Source of the DNA: QHBQ01 sp038230695
Lineage (GTDB): Bacteria > Chloroflexota > Chloroflexia > QHBQ01
Length of the DNA stretch: 40,885 nt
Direction of reading: 5' to 3'
Assembly: GCA_038230695.1 (NCBI GenBank)
Contig: JBBRMT010000009.1
Coordinates: 1 to 40,885 of the forward strand
The notes beneath the pieces are model-generated. The model saw nothing but the letters and a program-made list of their open reading frames with translations, had not been told where the DNA came from and searched no databases. Each line of letters opens with the position of its first letter. Within the stretch, counting starts at the first letter, position 1. The position numbers and the translations under genes are program-made. Of the stretch, positions 8,291 to 16,934 are shown one piece after another.

Positions 8291-9466
8291 CTATGGTGCG
8301 GCGTGTGCCTCGACTATCTCTGCCGCGATTATAGGCGCGGACAGAGGACGAGTCAATTTCCTGCCCCACTGAATGGCGGGCCGCTCCACCAGCCGATAGA
8401 AGAGGTAGCCCGCGCCCACCATCAGCAGAGTGAAGCCAACTGAATAGGTAATAAAAGCAGCCCAACCCTGCCGCGACGGGAACCATGTATACAACTCCTT
8501 AACCAGCGGCTCGTGGATGAGATAGACACTATAGCTGATCAGCCCCACCCCGGCCAGCGGTCGCCAGGTGAACAGCCGTTGGGCTATGCCCGGCACGCTG
8601 GCGGCCAGTAGCAGGAAGAAGAAACCCAACCCCACGGTAACATCGGTCAGCGGATAGTAATGCCCCTGCTTGACGTAGAAATAGTATACACCAAGCCAGA
8701 GAGTGATAATAGCAAGGCCGAAGGTGAGCAGCGAGGGAATACGCTGGCGGTAGCGGCCAAAGATAACCGCAGCGAGGATACCCAACGCAAACTCGAACAG
8801 GCGGGCAGGCGCGAAGGTGAAGATGAAATTGACCACTGGGCCACTGGCAGTGGGGGCGACCAGATACCACATAGCGGTACGCCAAAGCAGGGTAAGGGCC
8901 AATACGCCGCCCACCATCTTCAGCGTTCCAAAACGGCGGGCGATAAGGATGAGCAACGGCATCAGCAGATAGAACTGGGCTTCTAGTTCGATTGACCAGA
9001 ACGAACCGTCAATGGAGGGAGTGTTCGGCACGAAGGTGGAGATGAGGTTATAGCTGAATAGCAGATGGCCGCCAACCGATAGGGGAACAGGGGGGTAGAA
9101 GCTGGTGCTGTGGGTGGGAGCGAACTGGCGGTAGAAAGCGGGCATTAGCAAATCGAGCAGCACGAACGTGGCAATCGCCGCGTAATAAGGCGGCACGATG
9201 CGGACAATGCGGCGGCGAAAGAAATCGCCAGCATTAAGCTCCGCCCAGCCATCGGGTTGCACTAGCGGTAGGGTTAGGCAGAAGCCGGAGATAACCATGA
9301 ACAGGTTGACCCCCAGCGCGAAGGTGGCAAACCAGTAGCTCAGGCTGAGGCCGCCGAGATTTGCGCCCGCCTGGTACATCCCGCCGTAAAGCCAGGTATG
9401 GCAGAGGACAGTAAGCAGCACCGCCAGCCCGCGTAGCCCGTCTATGAACTGGAGGCGCTGCTTCAT
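8291..9466 (-). CDS. acyltransferase 3 family membrane protein (OafA/YrhL-like)
   Basis: A 391-residue multi-pass protein that opens with RLQFIDGLRGLAVLLTVLCHTW, the hallmark of acyltransferase-3 enzymes (R..DGLRG...L.V...H). SFWSIELEAQFYLLMPLL near residue 165 and YLIHEPLV near residue 330 are further family motifs. These enzymes O-acylate exopolysaccharides, lipopolysaccharides or peptidoglycan at the membrane. The start codon overlaps the stop of the upstream glycosyltransferase fusion by ATGA, so the two are translationally coupled and probably act on the same surface glycan or protein. About ten membrane helices are visible. Confidence 0.92.
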   Translation of the reverse strand: MKQRLQFIDGLRGLAVLLTVLCHTWLYGGMYQAGANLGGLSLSYWFATFALGVNLFMVISGFCLTLPLVQPDGWAELNAGDFFRRRIVRIVPPYYAAIATFVLLDLLMPAFYRQFAPTHSTSFYPPVPLSVGGHLLFSYNLISTFVPNTPSIDGSFWSIELEAQFYLLMPLLILIARRFGTLKMVGGVLALTLLWRTAMWYLVAPTASGPVVNFIFTFAPARLFEFALGILAAVIFGRYRQRIPSLLTFGLAIITLWLGVYYFYVKQGHYYPLTDVTVGLGFFFLLLAASVPGIAQRLFTWRPLAGVGLISYSVYLIHEPLVKELYTWFPSRQGWAAFITYSVGFTLLMVGAGYLFYRLVERPAIQWGRKLTRPLSAPIIAAEIVEAHAAP

Positions 9467-12400
9467 TGCTTCCTCGCTAACGGCTGGGGCAGGTTGAAAA
9501 TCTGCACCCGCGAGTTGTTGCGGTCGGCCACATATAGATGGCCCGCCGCGTCGGTAGCCAGGCCGGAGGGGTTGTGGAAGAGGCCGGGGTCGCTACCAGG
9601 GCCGCCCAACAGGCTGATAGCGCCGTCGCCGGTGGTGTCGAGAATGTAGACACCGTTGGCGGCATTGTCACTGAGGTAGACGAAGTTTTTGTAGCTTGCC
9701 ATGTGCATGCTGGCTTCACCGCCGCCAATGCTAGGTATCCTCCATTCCTTCACGTACTTGCCATCGGCGCTGTACTTGATGATGCGCTGGTTCAGGTCTA
9801 CGGTGTAGATGCTGCCATCATCGGTGCGGGTGGCATCAATCGGCTGGTAGGCACGCTGGGGGTTGATTTTGCCACCAATGTCGGGGAAGTCAGCGCCACC
9901 GCCATATTCATGCACCAGCTTGTCCAGCGGGCTAATCTCATAGATGGCATTGCCGCCAGTGTTGACGAGGTAGATGTTGCCCACATTATCGGTCATCAGT
10001 CCGTTAGGACCGTAGGCGGCAAACTTGTTGTTGGCGTTGCGGTGGCCGATTAGTTTGCCGTTGTTGTCGTAAACCTCCAGATTCTTGCTCACTGGGTCGA
10101 GTACATAGACCTGCCCCTTGTTGTCTACCGCCAGATCAATCATGCGGGCCTTACCCACAGGGCTGTCGGGCAACACCGGCCAGTCGGCCACCTGCTTGCC
10201 AGTTTTATCGAACTTGTAGACGTGCGGCGGCTGGTCATCGCCCACGAAGATGTTGCCCTGGGGGTCAACCCCAATGCCCTGGGGGTGAAGGAATGGAGCA
10301 GGGCCAGAGGTTGGGATGATCAGGGCAGGGCTAATCCGTAGGGCATTGGCGGCAAGGTTGCTGGGTGTTATGTTAGCGCCATGATCCGGCAGATCCTTGG
10401 GGTTCCAGATGCTGGGTGCAGGCCGCAGCGCGGTAGGGGGGATTAGCTGGTTACTGATGCTGCCCATGGTGGAGGCCCAGTATAGCTTGACTGAGCCGAA
10501 ATCCTGCTGCCAGTGATAGGATAGCTCGATCTTGTGCGGCCCGGACGATAGCGGGATACCCCCACCGCTGACCGACTGTTCGCCGCCGCTACTCGGCCCG
10601 CCCGCCAGCACGGTGCGGTCGTCAATCTTCAAAGTGACAGGGCCGACGCAACTGATGCTGAAAATATAGGTATCTTGAGCGGGGACGATCAGGCTACCGC
10701 GCCAGATAATATCAAAGGGGGAGTTGACCTTATATAGATCAGCGAGGTTGGTAAAGCCAATGAAGGGATCAACCCGCCGCTGCGTAATTGCCCGTCCCGT
10801 TGGCGAGTATTCGCCAGTCAGCCCGTATTGCTGGTCGGAAAGAGGGCCATTGTAGAAGTCGCTGGAGGGGATGTCGCTTGACTTTGATGCAGGGCCGTAC
10901 CAGAGCAGGCTAACCCGCTGGCTGGCGTTAGGCAAGGCCGCCCGCAAGCTGATGTGGTGCCAGCCCTGAGCGAAGACCAGTTTGATTGTACTCAGGGCAG
11001 CGCTGCCGTCCAGCGTGAGCCACTTTTGCCCGTCAAGGTAGAGCGCAACCGGCGCGGGCTTGCCCTGCGCGTCGGCGCTGTTCAGTTCCAGGCTGTAAGC
11101 GCCATAGCTGGGGGTGTAGAGGCTACCATCCCAACGCACGCTGGCGGGATAGCTAACCGCAGCAGGAGTGTGGCGTGGCGCATTGGTCAGGCTCATCGCC
11201 GGGCTGCTGGCAATGGCAGGGCCGGGGTTATCGCTATTCAGATTCATGCTGGCATAATATGTGGCGGTCAGAGCTTCGCTGGCCCGTACCTGGCTGAGTG
11301 GCACAACATAGTTGGTAAATGCCAGGCCACCGCTCGGTGGGTAGCTGATGTCGTAACTCTTGCCGTTGGGGTAAAATTGCTTGATGATGGGCAGGAAAGC
11401 GGTATGATTGGGGAAGATGAAGAAGGCGGACTGCTTGCCATGATCGTCGTGGATAGGCAGCAGATCGGGCGGGTTCCAGAAGTCGTTGCCCTGCACGTTG
11501 GGGTCCAGGTAACGAATATCGCCGTGGCCGAAGTAATACTGGTGCATCCCCATATAGTTGATATAGTAATCAGGGCCTAGTTGTTGCATATAACGGGCCG
11601 GGGTGGTAATACCGACCCAGTGGTAGCCCTGGGCGTAGGTGTTGAAGTAGGCGCTAATGGTTTGGAAGCCGAGAAACATGACCACGAATACGAGCAGAAT
11701 GTTCAGGTAGGCAGGGCCGCTGCGCGGCGGACGTATTGCCCGCACAGGCAGGCGGGTGACGCTGCTACTTGAGTATACAACGGGGGGGCGATAGCCAGCC
11801 ACGTTGCCCATCTCGGCGCGAAGCATATTATCAATGCTGCTGACCGGCATAGCGTTCGCACTTACCAGGGCGGGGGCGGCAGCGGGGCCAAAAGCGAGCA
11901 ACTGGCGCAGCGAGTAACGCCGCCGCTTCATCCACTCGCGTAGCTCAGGGCGGATGAACCAGCCAGTCTTCTCCGCCTCGTATGCCAGCTTGTTGAGCAA
12001 CACGGCGGGGAATACTACCCAGGCAGGTGGCAAACCTGCCATGCGTAGCACATCGGGCGAGTTGATGGTCATTGCCACTGCGATAAACATCCCCGGCCAG
12101 AACCAGATGTTGAACAGCATATAGCGAGGGTCGCGCCAACGCCATAGGAAGTAGGCCATGCCCAGGATGGTAAGTATCGCCATAGGGGTGTTGAGCAACC
12201 CCTGGCCGGTTTCGTAGAAGTTATAACGGTCGCCAAGAACGTTGATCGCCAGGAAAGAGGCGCGGGTCTGGTGCCAGATTACGTTGCTCCAACCCTGGTT
12301 CCAGTTGTGCAGGATGTTGGTGAACGTCTGGATACTGAGGGGGCTGGCATCACCGCTGAAGGGTGGATCCGCTGGCAGCGGGATGCTCCAGCGGCCAAAA

Positions 12401-14127
12401 GTCTGATCCGCCGCGCCGCCATAGGTGATGTAGACATCGCGCATCCGAGCGTTGAATATCTCCGGCTTCTGCAAGGTGAAACTCAGCATTGGCGCGAAGA
12501 TGATCAGCATGGCGAAGATGCAAACGCCGATGTGCGTCCAGTAATCGCGCACGAAGGTGAGGCGGGTAACTGCCATGTAGCCGACCAGCAGCAGCAGCAG
12601 CACCGCGATCAAGCGTGACGATGGGTAGAAGTAGAGACTGAGGCCAGCGGCGAGGCCGCTCCACACGAAGTCGAGGTAGCGTTTGGTGCGTAGCCCTTTG
12701 TATAGAAAATAGAAACAGGCCACCCAGCAGGCCGAGATCTCCTCTATGCCTGCTGCATAGTGGCTGAAATGGATCGAAACATCGGAGACTGCCAGTAGGG
12801 TTGCGCCAATCAGGGCGACCCTACCCTTGAACAGCAGGCGGAGCAGCAGGTACATGAAGAAGACGGTTAGTACCCCGCTAGCTGCGGTCATGAACCGAGC
12901 GCCGAAAACGGTGCTGTCGCCGAACAGCATCATGCCGGGAGCCTGAACATAGCTGATTAGCGCGGGCATATTGTACCAGGGGCCAGCGCCGAGCAGCGGC
13001 ATATTCTGGAAGTTGCCCTGTATAATCTGGCGGGTAAGCATCGAGGGTTCAGCTTCGTCGCCGTGCATTCCCGTGGGGATGCTGCCCAGGTTATAGAGGC
13101 GCAGGAAAGCGGCAAAGATAATAATACCGATCACCAGGGCAATCTCCAGGCGATGATTGCTGAGTACCCAGCCCTCATCACCGGCGCGGCCATCCTCATC
13201 CACTGTGCTATCGGCATACTCATCGGGGTTGAGCGCGTTCAGCGGCCAGACATCGAAGCGTTGGCGCACGCAGGCCAGTATCACCAGCCCGATGCTAAGT
13301 ACCCAGTACAAGATTGCGCCGAGATCGTTGGCGTTGGCTGCGCCGTCGGGTACGGTACGCCAGCGTTGCACCCCCGCCCAGGCTGCCACTGCCGCGCCTG
13401 CCATCATGGCAAAACGCCACCAGGGAACGCGCAGCAAGCGGCGTGCGCCTGAACTGTGTAGCACATCCTTAAAGGCATATATAAAGTTGTTCGTCGTAGG
13501 GGTGGTAACGCCATAGGCGGCAATGCCATCAGTGGAGGGTCGGTAAGTGCCGCGCCTAAAGAAAACTTTGGTGCGATAGGTAAACAGGAAGGCGATCACG
13601 ATCAAGGAGCAGCCGATCAGGTAATATTTAGGCGCATCGCCGTAGTTTTCCTGAAAAGTGCCACCGAAGGTGTTGTAGATGCGCTGACCGAGGAAGGCAA
13701 AGACGATGGCAACCAACCCCAGCCAGAAGCCGCGATGGGCGATCAACCAGTTGACCACCTTGAACGGCCAGGGCTGCGGCTTGCTAGCGGCCAGCGCAGG
13801 CGATAGATCGGGGCGACGCAAGCGGGTACGCACCTCCGATAGCGCCATGCTCGACGTTACGCTGTGGGCAGTTCTGGTTCTAACTGGCAGGGTAGTAGCA
13901 ATTTCAGGGGAGGAATGTCCATTGGCGTGCGCTAGCGTCTCGTCTGGAGCAAACGCCAGCGTAGAAGCAGAATTGCTGTCGGGAAGGTTTAGCTGCTCAC
14001 CAGCAGGGGTGGGCAATTCGGCAGCCGATGCGCTGGTTACATCCGTCGCAGGGTTGTCAACGGCAACGGATGGCTGTGGCTCCTGGGTTTCGTGGGAAAG
14101 CAAGGCGGTGATTCCTCCTGGGGCCAT
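9463..14127 (-). CDS. giant fusion: GT39/ArnT-like membrane glycosyltransferase + PA14-like domains + NHL propeller
   Basis: A 1554-residue protein. Residues 1-120 are polar and low in complexity. Membrane helices start near 132 and continue to about 715, with one more at 808-826. HGDEAE at 355-360, following RLYNLGSIPTG, matches the catalytic first-loop acidic pair of GT39/GT83 lipid-linked sugar transferases. The exported part has a PA14-like region (about 995-1080), a clear PA14 domain (1103-1217, starting GLTGEY) and a six-repeat NHL-type propeller (about 1278-1546). It is likely a mannosyl- or glycosyltransferase that recognises its acceptor through its own extracellular lectin-like domains. 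The ATG at 14127 lacks a ribosome site; a TTG at 14103 has AGGAGG ten bases upstream and may be the true start. Confidence 0.85.
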   Translation of the reverse strand: MAPGGITALLSHETQEPQPSVAVDNPATDVTSASAAELPTPAGEQLNLPDSNSASTLAFAPDETLAHANGHSSPEIATTLPVRTRTAHSVTSSMALSEVRTRLRRPDLSPALAASKPQPWPFKVVNWLIAHRGFWLGLVAIVFAFLGQRIYNTFGGTFQENYGDAPKYYLIGCSLIVIAFLFTYRTKVFFRRGTYRPSTDGIAAYGVTTPTTNNFIYAFKDVLHSSGARRLLRVPWWRFAMMAGAAVAAWAGVQRWRTVPDGAANANDLGAILYWVLSIGLVILACVRQRFDVWPLNALNPDEYADSTVDEDGRAGDEGWVLSNHRLEIALVIGIIIFAAFLRLYNLGSIPTGMHGDEAEPSMLTRQIIQGNFQNMPLLGAGPWYNMPALISYVQAPGMMLFGDSTVFGARFMTAASGVLTVFFMYLLLRLLFKGRVALIGATLLAVSDVSIHFSHYAAGIEEISACWVACFYFLYKGLRTKRYLDFVWSGLAAGLSLYFYPSSRLIAVLLLLLVGYMAVTRLTFVRDYWTHIGVCIFAMLIIFAPMLSFTLQKPEIFNARMRDVYITYGGAADQTFGRWSIPLPADPPFSGDASPLSIQTFTNILHNWNQGWSNVIWHQTRASFLAINVLGDRYNFYETGQGLLNTPMAILTILGMAYFLWRWRDPRYMLFNIWFWPGMFIAVAMTINSPDVLRMAGLPPAWVVFPAVLLNKLAYEAEKTGWFIRPELREWMKRRRYSLRQLLAFGPAAAPALVSANAMPVSSIDNMLRAEMGNVAGYRPPVVYSSSSVTRLPVRAIRPPRSGPAYLNILLVFVVMFLGFQTISAYFNTYAQGYHWVGITTPARYMQQLGPDYYINYMGMHQYYFGHGDIRYLDPNVQGNDFWNPPDLLPIHDDHGKQSAFFIFPNHTAFLPIIKQFYPNGKSYDISYPPSGGLAFTNYVVPLSQVRASEALTATYYASMNLNSDNPGPAIASSPAMSLTNAPRHTPAAVSYPASVRWDGSLYTPSYGAYSLELNSADAQGKPAPVALYLDGQKWLTLDGSAALSTIKLVFAQGWHHISLRAALPNASQRVSLLWYGPASKSSDIPSSDFYNGPLSDQQYGLTGEYSPTGRAITQRRVDPFIGFTNLADLYKVNSPFDIIWRGSLIVPAQDTYIFSISCVGPVTLKIDDRTVLAGGPSSGGEQSVSGGGIPLSSGPHKIELSYHWQQDFGSVKLYWASTMGSISNQLIPPTALRPAPSIWNPKDLPDHGANITPSNLAANALRISPALIIPTSGPAPFLHPQGIGVDPQGNIFVGDDQPPHVYKFDKTGKQVADWPVLPDSPVGKARMIDLAVDNKGQVYVLDPVSKNLEVYDNNGKLIGHRNANNKFAAYGPNGLMTDNVGNIYLVNTGGNAIYEISPLDKLVHEYGGGADFPDIGGKINPQRAYQPIDATRTDDGSIYTVDLNQRIIKYSADGKYVKEWRIPSIGGGEASMHMASYKNFVYLSDNAANGVYILDTTGDGAISLLGGPGSDPGLFHNPSGLATDAAGHLYVADRNNSRVQIFNLPQPLARKQ

Positions 14128-14221
14128 TGGGGTTGGCTATCCCCGGTGGGTTCTACATGATCATCGAATGGCTGGCGCGGCGCAGGGTTGATGCTCGGCG
14201 GGTAGCACGGCTTGGTGGCGT

Positions 14222-14250
14222 ATTATACAACACAATCTGGAAGTTGGCTA
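14222..14250 (-). promoter_or_regulatory. promoter for the glycosyltransferase fusion
   Basis: On the minus strand, TAGCCA (14250-14245), a 17-bp spacer and TATAAT (14227-14222), about 95 bp upstream of the start. Confidence 0.6.
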
Positions 14251-14497
14251 ATCAAAAATCAGCGACATCAAGGCTAATCGCCTTACCCGATACATACGGC
14301 CATCAGGTGAATCAGGGATTTAGCGCGGGCGAGGAGCTGCTTGCTTTCGCCCGCTGCGCAAGAAACTTGCATTTACGCAACTGCATAATCAATGCTATGT
14401 CGTTTGTCACAGAAGCGTGAGAAAGCAAACATTTGTGCCGAATGCTATAGTACCAATTCCTTACTAAATTAGTACCCCTGACATGACCAATTTCCTA
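14251..14497. other. intergenic stretch without recognised feature
   Basis: Between the divergent promoters of the glycosyltransferase fusion and the riboswitch-controlled gene. No gene or RNA is recognised; the ORF at 14127-14420 has no ribosome site and unlikely composition. Confidence 0.5.
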
Positions 14498-14526
14498 TTG
14501 TGATCTGAACGTAGAGCAAGTACAAT
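14498..14526 (+). promoter_or_regulatory. promoter for the riboswitch leader
   Basis: TTGTGA (14498-14503), a 17-bp spacer and TACAAT (14521-14526). Transcription would begin near 14533, giving a leader of about 245 nt that includes the complete aptamer. Confidence 0.65.
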
Positions 14527-14571
14527 AAGGGCGTATTAGTAACAAGACACCTTACCAAAACACCCCGTAGA

Positions 14572-14667
14572 GATACGGAAAAAGGCAAACCCGACCGAAA
14601 GGCGGGGGCGCAAAACTATGGTTCTAAGGCTGGCCCAGCCAGCTATGAACGCCAGGTTGCCCTTATC
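14572..14667 (+). promoter_or_regulatory. cyclic di-GMP-I riboswitch (GEMM-I) aptamer
   Basis: The GEMM-I core is present. P1 is GATAcGG (14572-14578) with CCtTATC (14661-14667). The conserved GGCAAACC is at 14584-14591. A hairpin CCCG(A)CC / GGCGGG is capped by a GAAA tetraloop (14597-14600), then GCGCAAA. The second hairpin has GTTC (14621-14624) paired with GAAC (14647-14650) and GCTGG with CCAGC. Between these helices lies the 11-nt GAAA receptor, CTAAG (14624-14628) opposite TATG (14644-14647). CCAGGTTGCC (14652-14661) matches the conserved 3' end. It lies 112 nt upstream of the CAP-domain gene on the same strand. GEMM-I RNAs bind c-di-GMP and control motility, surface and secreted proteins. 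Confidence 0.88.
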
Positions 14668-14779
14668 GCTCATTCAGACAAGTGGCTGCTAGGCTGCAAC
14701 ATTCAAGTTCGCAAGCACAGTAACCACCCCCGCAGTAAAGAGCAGAGCAAACCTGGCGATACTTGAAAGGAAACCAGGT
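14650..14779 (+). promoter_or_regulatory. predicted expression platform with ribosome-site hairpin
   Basis: The aptamer 3' strand (14650-14660, CGCCAGGTTGC) is complementary to 14747-14758 (GCAAACCTGGCG) over 11 bp with one bulged A. That second sequence also contains ACCTGG (14751-14756), which can pair with CCAGGT (14774-14779) touching the ATG. This second pairing leaves the ribosome site AAAGGA (14766-14771) in a 17-nt loop. The two pairings exclude each other. No U tract is seen, so control is probably translational, and ligand binding should favour the hairpin (an OFF switch). This is inference from base pairing. Confidence 0.6.
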
Positions 14780-15841
14780 ATGCTCAATTCTAGTATCGCC
14801 ACTAACCAGCACCGCATTATCAAATTGCTTGCCGTCATGGTCATCGCGGGCCTGTTCTTCGCCGCGCTGCCTGGTCGTCACGCCAGCGCGGCTCCTGCCA
14901 GCAGCAGCCAGCTATTCTCCGCCACCGGCCATACGGTCAGCGGCGCGTTCCTCGATGCCTACTATCGCCTGGGCGGGCTGCCGATCATCGGCTACCCCAT
15001 TACCGAGCAAGTAAACGAGAACGGCTATCAGGTACAGTATTTCGAGCGCGAACGCTTCGAGTACCACCCCGAAAACGCTGGCACACCTTACGAAGTGCTG
15101 CTCAGTCGGCTCGGCTACGAGTTGAGCAAGCCGCTGCAGCCATTTGCCCCCGGTCAGCAAGGTAGCGCTGGTATCTACTTCGCCCAGACCAACCACTCGC
15201 TAAACGGCGAGTTCCTGCGCTACTGGAACGACAAGGGCGGCCTCAGCCTATTCGGCTACCCCATCAGCGAACAGTTCACCGAAAACGGCATCCTCACCCA
15301 GTATTTCGAGCGGGCGCGGTTCGAGTATCACCCCGAAGCTCTGGCTAGCACCGGCTATGCGGTCGAACTCGGCCTACTGGGGGTCGCCTACCTGCAGCAG
15401 AGCCACGGAGCGCCTAGCGCACAGGCTCCCGCCGCTCCACAGGTGCAGCTAGCCCAGGGTGAGCAGCAGTTGTTCGATAACATCAACGCCGCGCGGCAGG
15501 CTGCCGGTCTAGGTAAGATAAACCTCGACACGCAGGTGGAGCAACTAGCCCGCGACCGCGCTAACGATATGGCGACCCGCAACTACTTCAGCCATATTAC
15601 GCCCGAAGGCACCAACTTCATAGACATGATGAACCAGCGCAACATCGCCTACAACAACAGCGGCGAGATCATCAACCGCAACACCTACGGCAACGCGCCA
15701 CAGCAAGCGTTCGACGGTTTCATGGCAAGCCAGCACCACCACGACATAATCATGACCGGCGCGTTCAACTTCGTTGGGGTAGCCGAAGCAACTGGCGCGG
15801 GCGGTATGAAATACTTCGTGGTCATCTTCATCGCCCGCTAG
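14780..15841 (+). CDS. secreted CAP/SCP (YkwD-like) domain protein with two LGFP-like repeats
   Basis: A 353-residue protein. Residues 12-37 form a signal peptide ending in HASA-AP. Two GYPI-E repeats follow at about 48-115 and 132-205, each with GHTV or NHSL..G.FL, GYPI(T/S)E and QYFER.RFEYHPE. A CAP domain follows from about 230 to 353, starting LFDNINAARQAAGL and containing LARDRANDMATRNYFSH (His272), SGEII and HHHDIIM..FNFVGVA. CAP proteins of this class are extracellular. Some bacterial members are linked to sporulation or envelope remodelling, but the activity is unknown. The upstream c-di-GMP riboswitch implies control by the motile/sessile signal. Start: AAAGGA eight bases before the ATG. 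Confidence 0.9.
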   Translation: MLNSSIATNQHRIIKLLAVMVIAGLFFAALPGRHASAAPASSSQLFSATGHTVSGAFLDAYYRLGGLPIIGYPITEQVNENGYQVQYFERERFEYHPENAGTPYEVLLSRLGYELSKPLQPFAPGQQGSAGIYFAQTNHSLNGEFLRYWNDKGGLSLFGYPISEQFTENGILTQYFERARFEYHPEALASTGYAVELGLLGVAYLQQSHGAPSAQAPAAPQVQLAQGEQQLFDNINAARQAAGLGKINLDTQVEQLARDRANDMATRNYFSHITPEGTNFIDMMNQRNIAYNNSGEIINRNTYGNAPQQAFDGFMASQHHHDIIMTGAFNFVGVAEATGAGGMKYFVVIFIAR

Positions 15842-15940
15842 ACAAGCAGCGCTGGGCGCTAAGTTATCTGGATATAGCAAGGCGGTCTGCGATGGCGGGC
15901 CGCTTTTGTGTTGCCGCCATATGGGCGGCATCCCATAGAA

Positions 15941-16002
15941 TAATGGGTATCTTCCAACCTTCAGGCGCATGGCCTCGCCCGTCGGCTGGAAGATACCCAT
16001 TA
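15941..16002. terminator. 16-bp perfect inverted repeat between convergent genes
   Basis: TAATGGGTATCTTCCA (15941-15956) and its exact reverse complement (15987-16002) flank a 30-nt GC-rich spacer that itself contains GGCG / CGCC. It lies between the convergent CAP gene and thyX, so it may act as a bidirectional terminator. A smaller hairpin (GCCGCC / GGCGGC, about 15913-15929) is next to it. A MITE-like origin is also possible. Confidence 0.6.
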
Positions 16003-16022
16003 CCCTTTGAGGAAGGAGGTAG

Positions 16023-16934
16023 TCAGACTTTCTGGTACTCTGAATTGACGGAGTGCGTGCCGTCGGGGTGACTCTGCACGATGTAGTCGGCGAACAAGAC
16101 AGGCTCGGCTGCGCGCAGGCAGAGGAAGATGCGGAAGGCAAGCATCCTGATTTCGATTTCGGCGTGGGGGTTCGCCCGCATTTCGATGAAGTGTCGCCAG
16201 GCGCGGGCATTGGCGGTGACAACCAGCGGCGCTTCGGTCTCGTTGGGCAGCACGCTGCGGGCGCACTGCTGCACCTTCTTACGCAGGTCGGTGCGGGCTT
16301 CGGCGGTGAGCATCGTGTCGCCCTCGGCCTGCAATTCTAGCAGGCGCTCGGCGATGGCAGCGTACTCGGTGGCAGCGTGATCAATGCGGGTGAGGAAGCG
16401 GGCGTGCAGGTCGGGTTGCTCCACGTATTCGGGCCGCTCCACAAAGCGCAACACCTTGCCGGAGACGTAACGCTGGCTGATCTGTGAGAAACCGAAACCG
16501 GCGCGATGGCGGATTAGCTCGTGGGTGAGGCTGCGGGAAACCCCGTAGCAGAGGAAGCTATAACCCGCGTGTTCCAGCACCGAACCGTGACCGGAGGAAC
16601 GGATGTTGTCGAAGTAGCGGGCAGCATTGGCGTTGGCGGTGCGACCTGGGCCGAAGCTGGCGTAGCACAGTTGTGCCGCCGCTTTGACCAATGCAGCGCC
16701 TTCCGGCAGCGGGGTGGGGTCATCGAGGTAGGCAGGAAACTGCAAAGCCGGGTCGAAGCCCGCCAGGAATGGGCGCATTGCCTCCAGGTTGACGTTGGGC
16801 TTTGCCAGCATCGCCGCGCCCGGCTGTTGCAGGTAGATAGTGCCAGCGTCAGTCTGGTGGGTGGCCTCATCAATCGCAGGGTGGCCGCCGTTCAGCTTGC
16901 CGCCGTATTGCTCAAAGAGAGTGTCAGTTGCCAT
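16023..16934 (-). CDS. thyX: FAD-dependent thymidylate synthase
   Basis: A 303-residue ThyX that converts dUMP to dTMP with methylene-tetrahydrofolate and reduced FAD. SSGHGSVLEH (113-122) and RHRAGFGFSQISQRY (142-156) are the flavin and substrate signatures. The spacing from RHR to the serine is eight residues rather than the common seven; variants of this kind exist. C-terminal ANARAWRHFIEMRANPHAEIEIR is typical. It is longer than many ThyX proteins because of an N-terminal extension of about 40 residues. The start is adjacent to the stop of the dUTPase gene, and the GGGGAG ribosome site lies inside that gene. dcd, the dUTPase gene and thyX form one pathway order. Confidence 0.95.
   Translation of the reverse strand: MATDTLFEQYGGKLNGGHPAIDEATHQTDAGTIYLQQPGAAMLAKPNVNLEAMRPFLAGFDPALQFPAYLDDPTPLPEGAALVKAAAQLCYASFGPGRTANANAARYFDNIRSSGHGSVLEHAGYSFLCYGVSRSLTHELIRHRAGFGFSQISQRYVSGKVLRFVERPEYVEQPDLHARFLTRIDHAATEYAAIAERLLELQAEGDTMLTAEARTDLRKKVQQCARSVLPNETEAPLVVTANARAWRHFIEMRANPHAEIEIRMLAFRIFLCLRAAEPVLFADYIVQSHPDGTHSVNSEYQKV

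Noticed and set aside
14584..14671. another riboswitch class such as cobalamin or glycine
   Set aside because: The GAAA tetraloop plus 11-nt receptor and the GGCAAACC / CCAGGTTGCC core are specific to GEMM-I.
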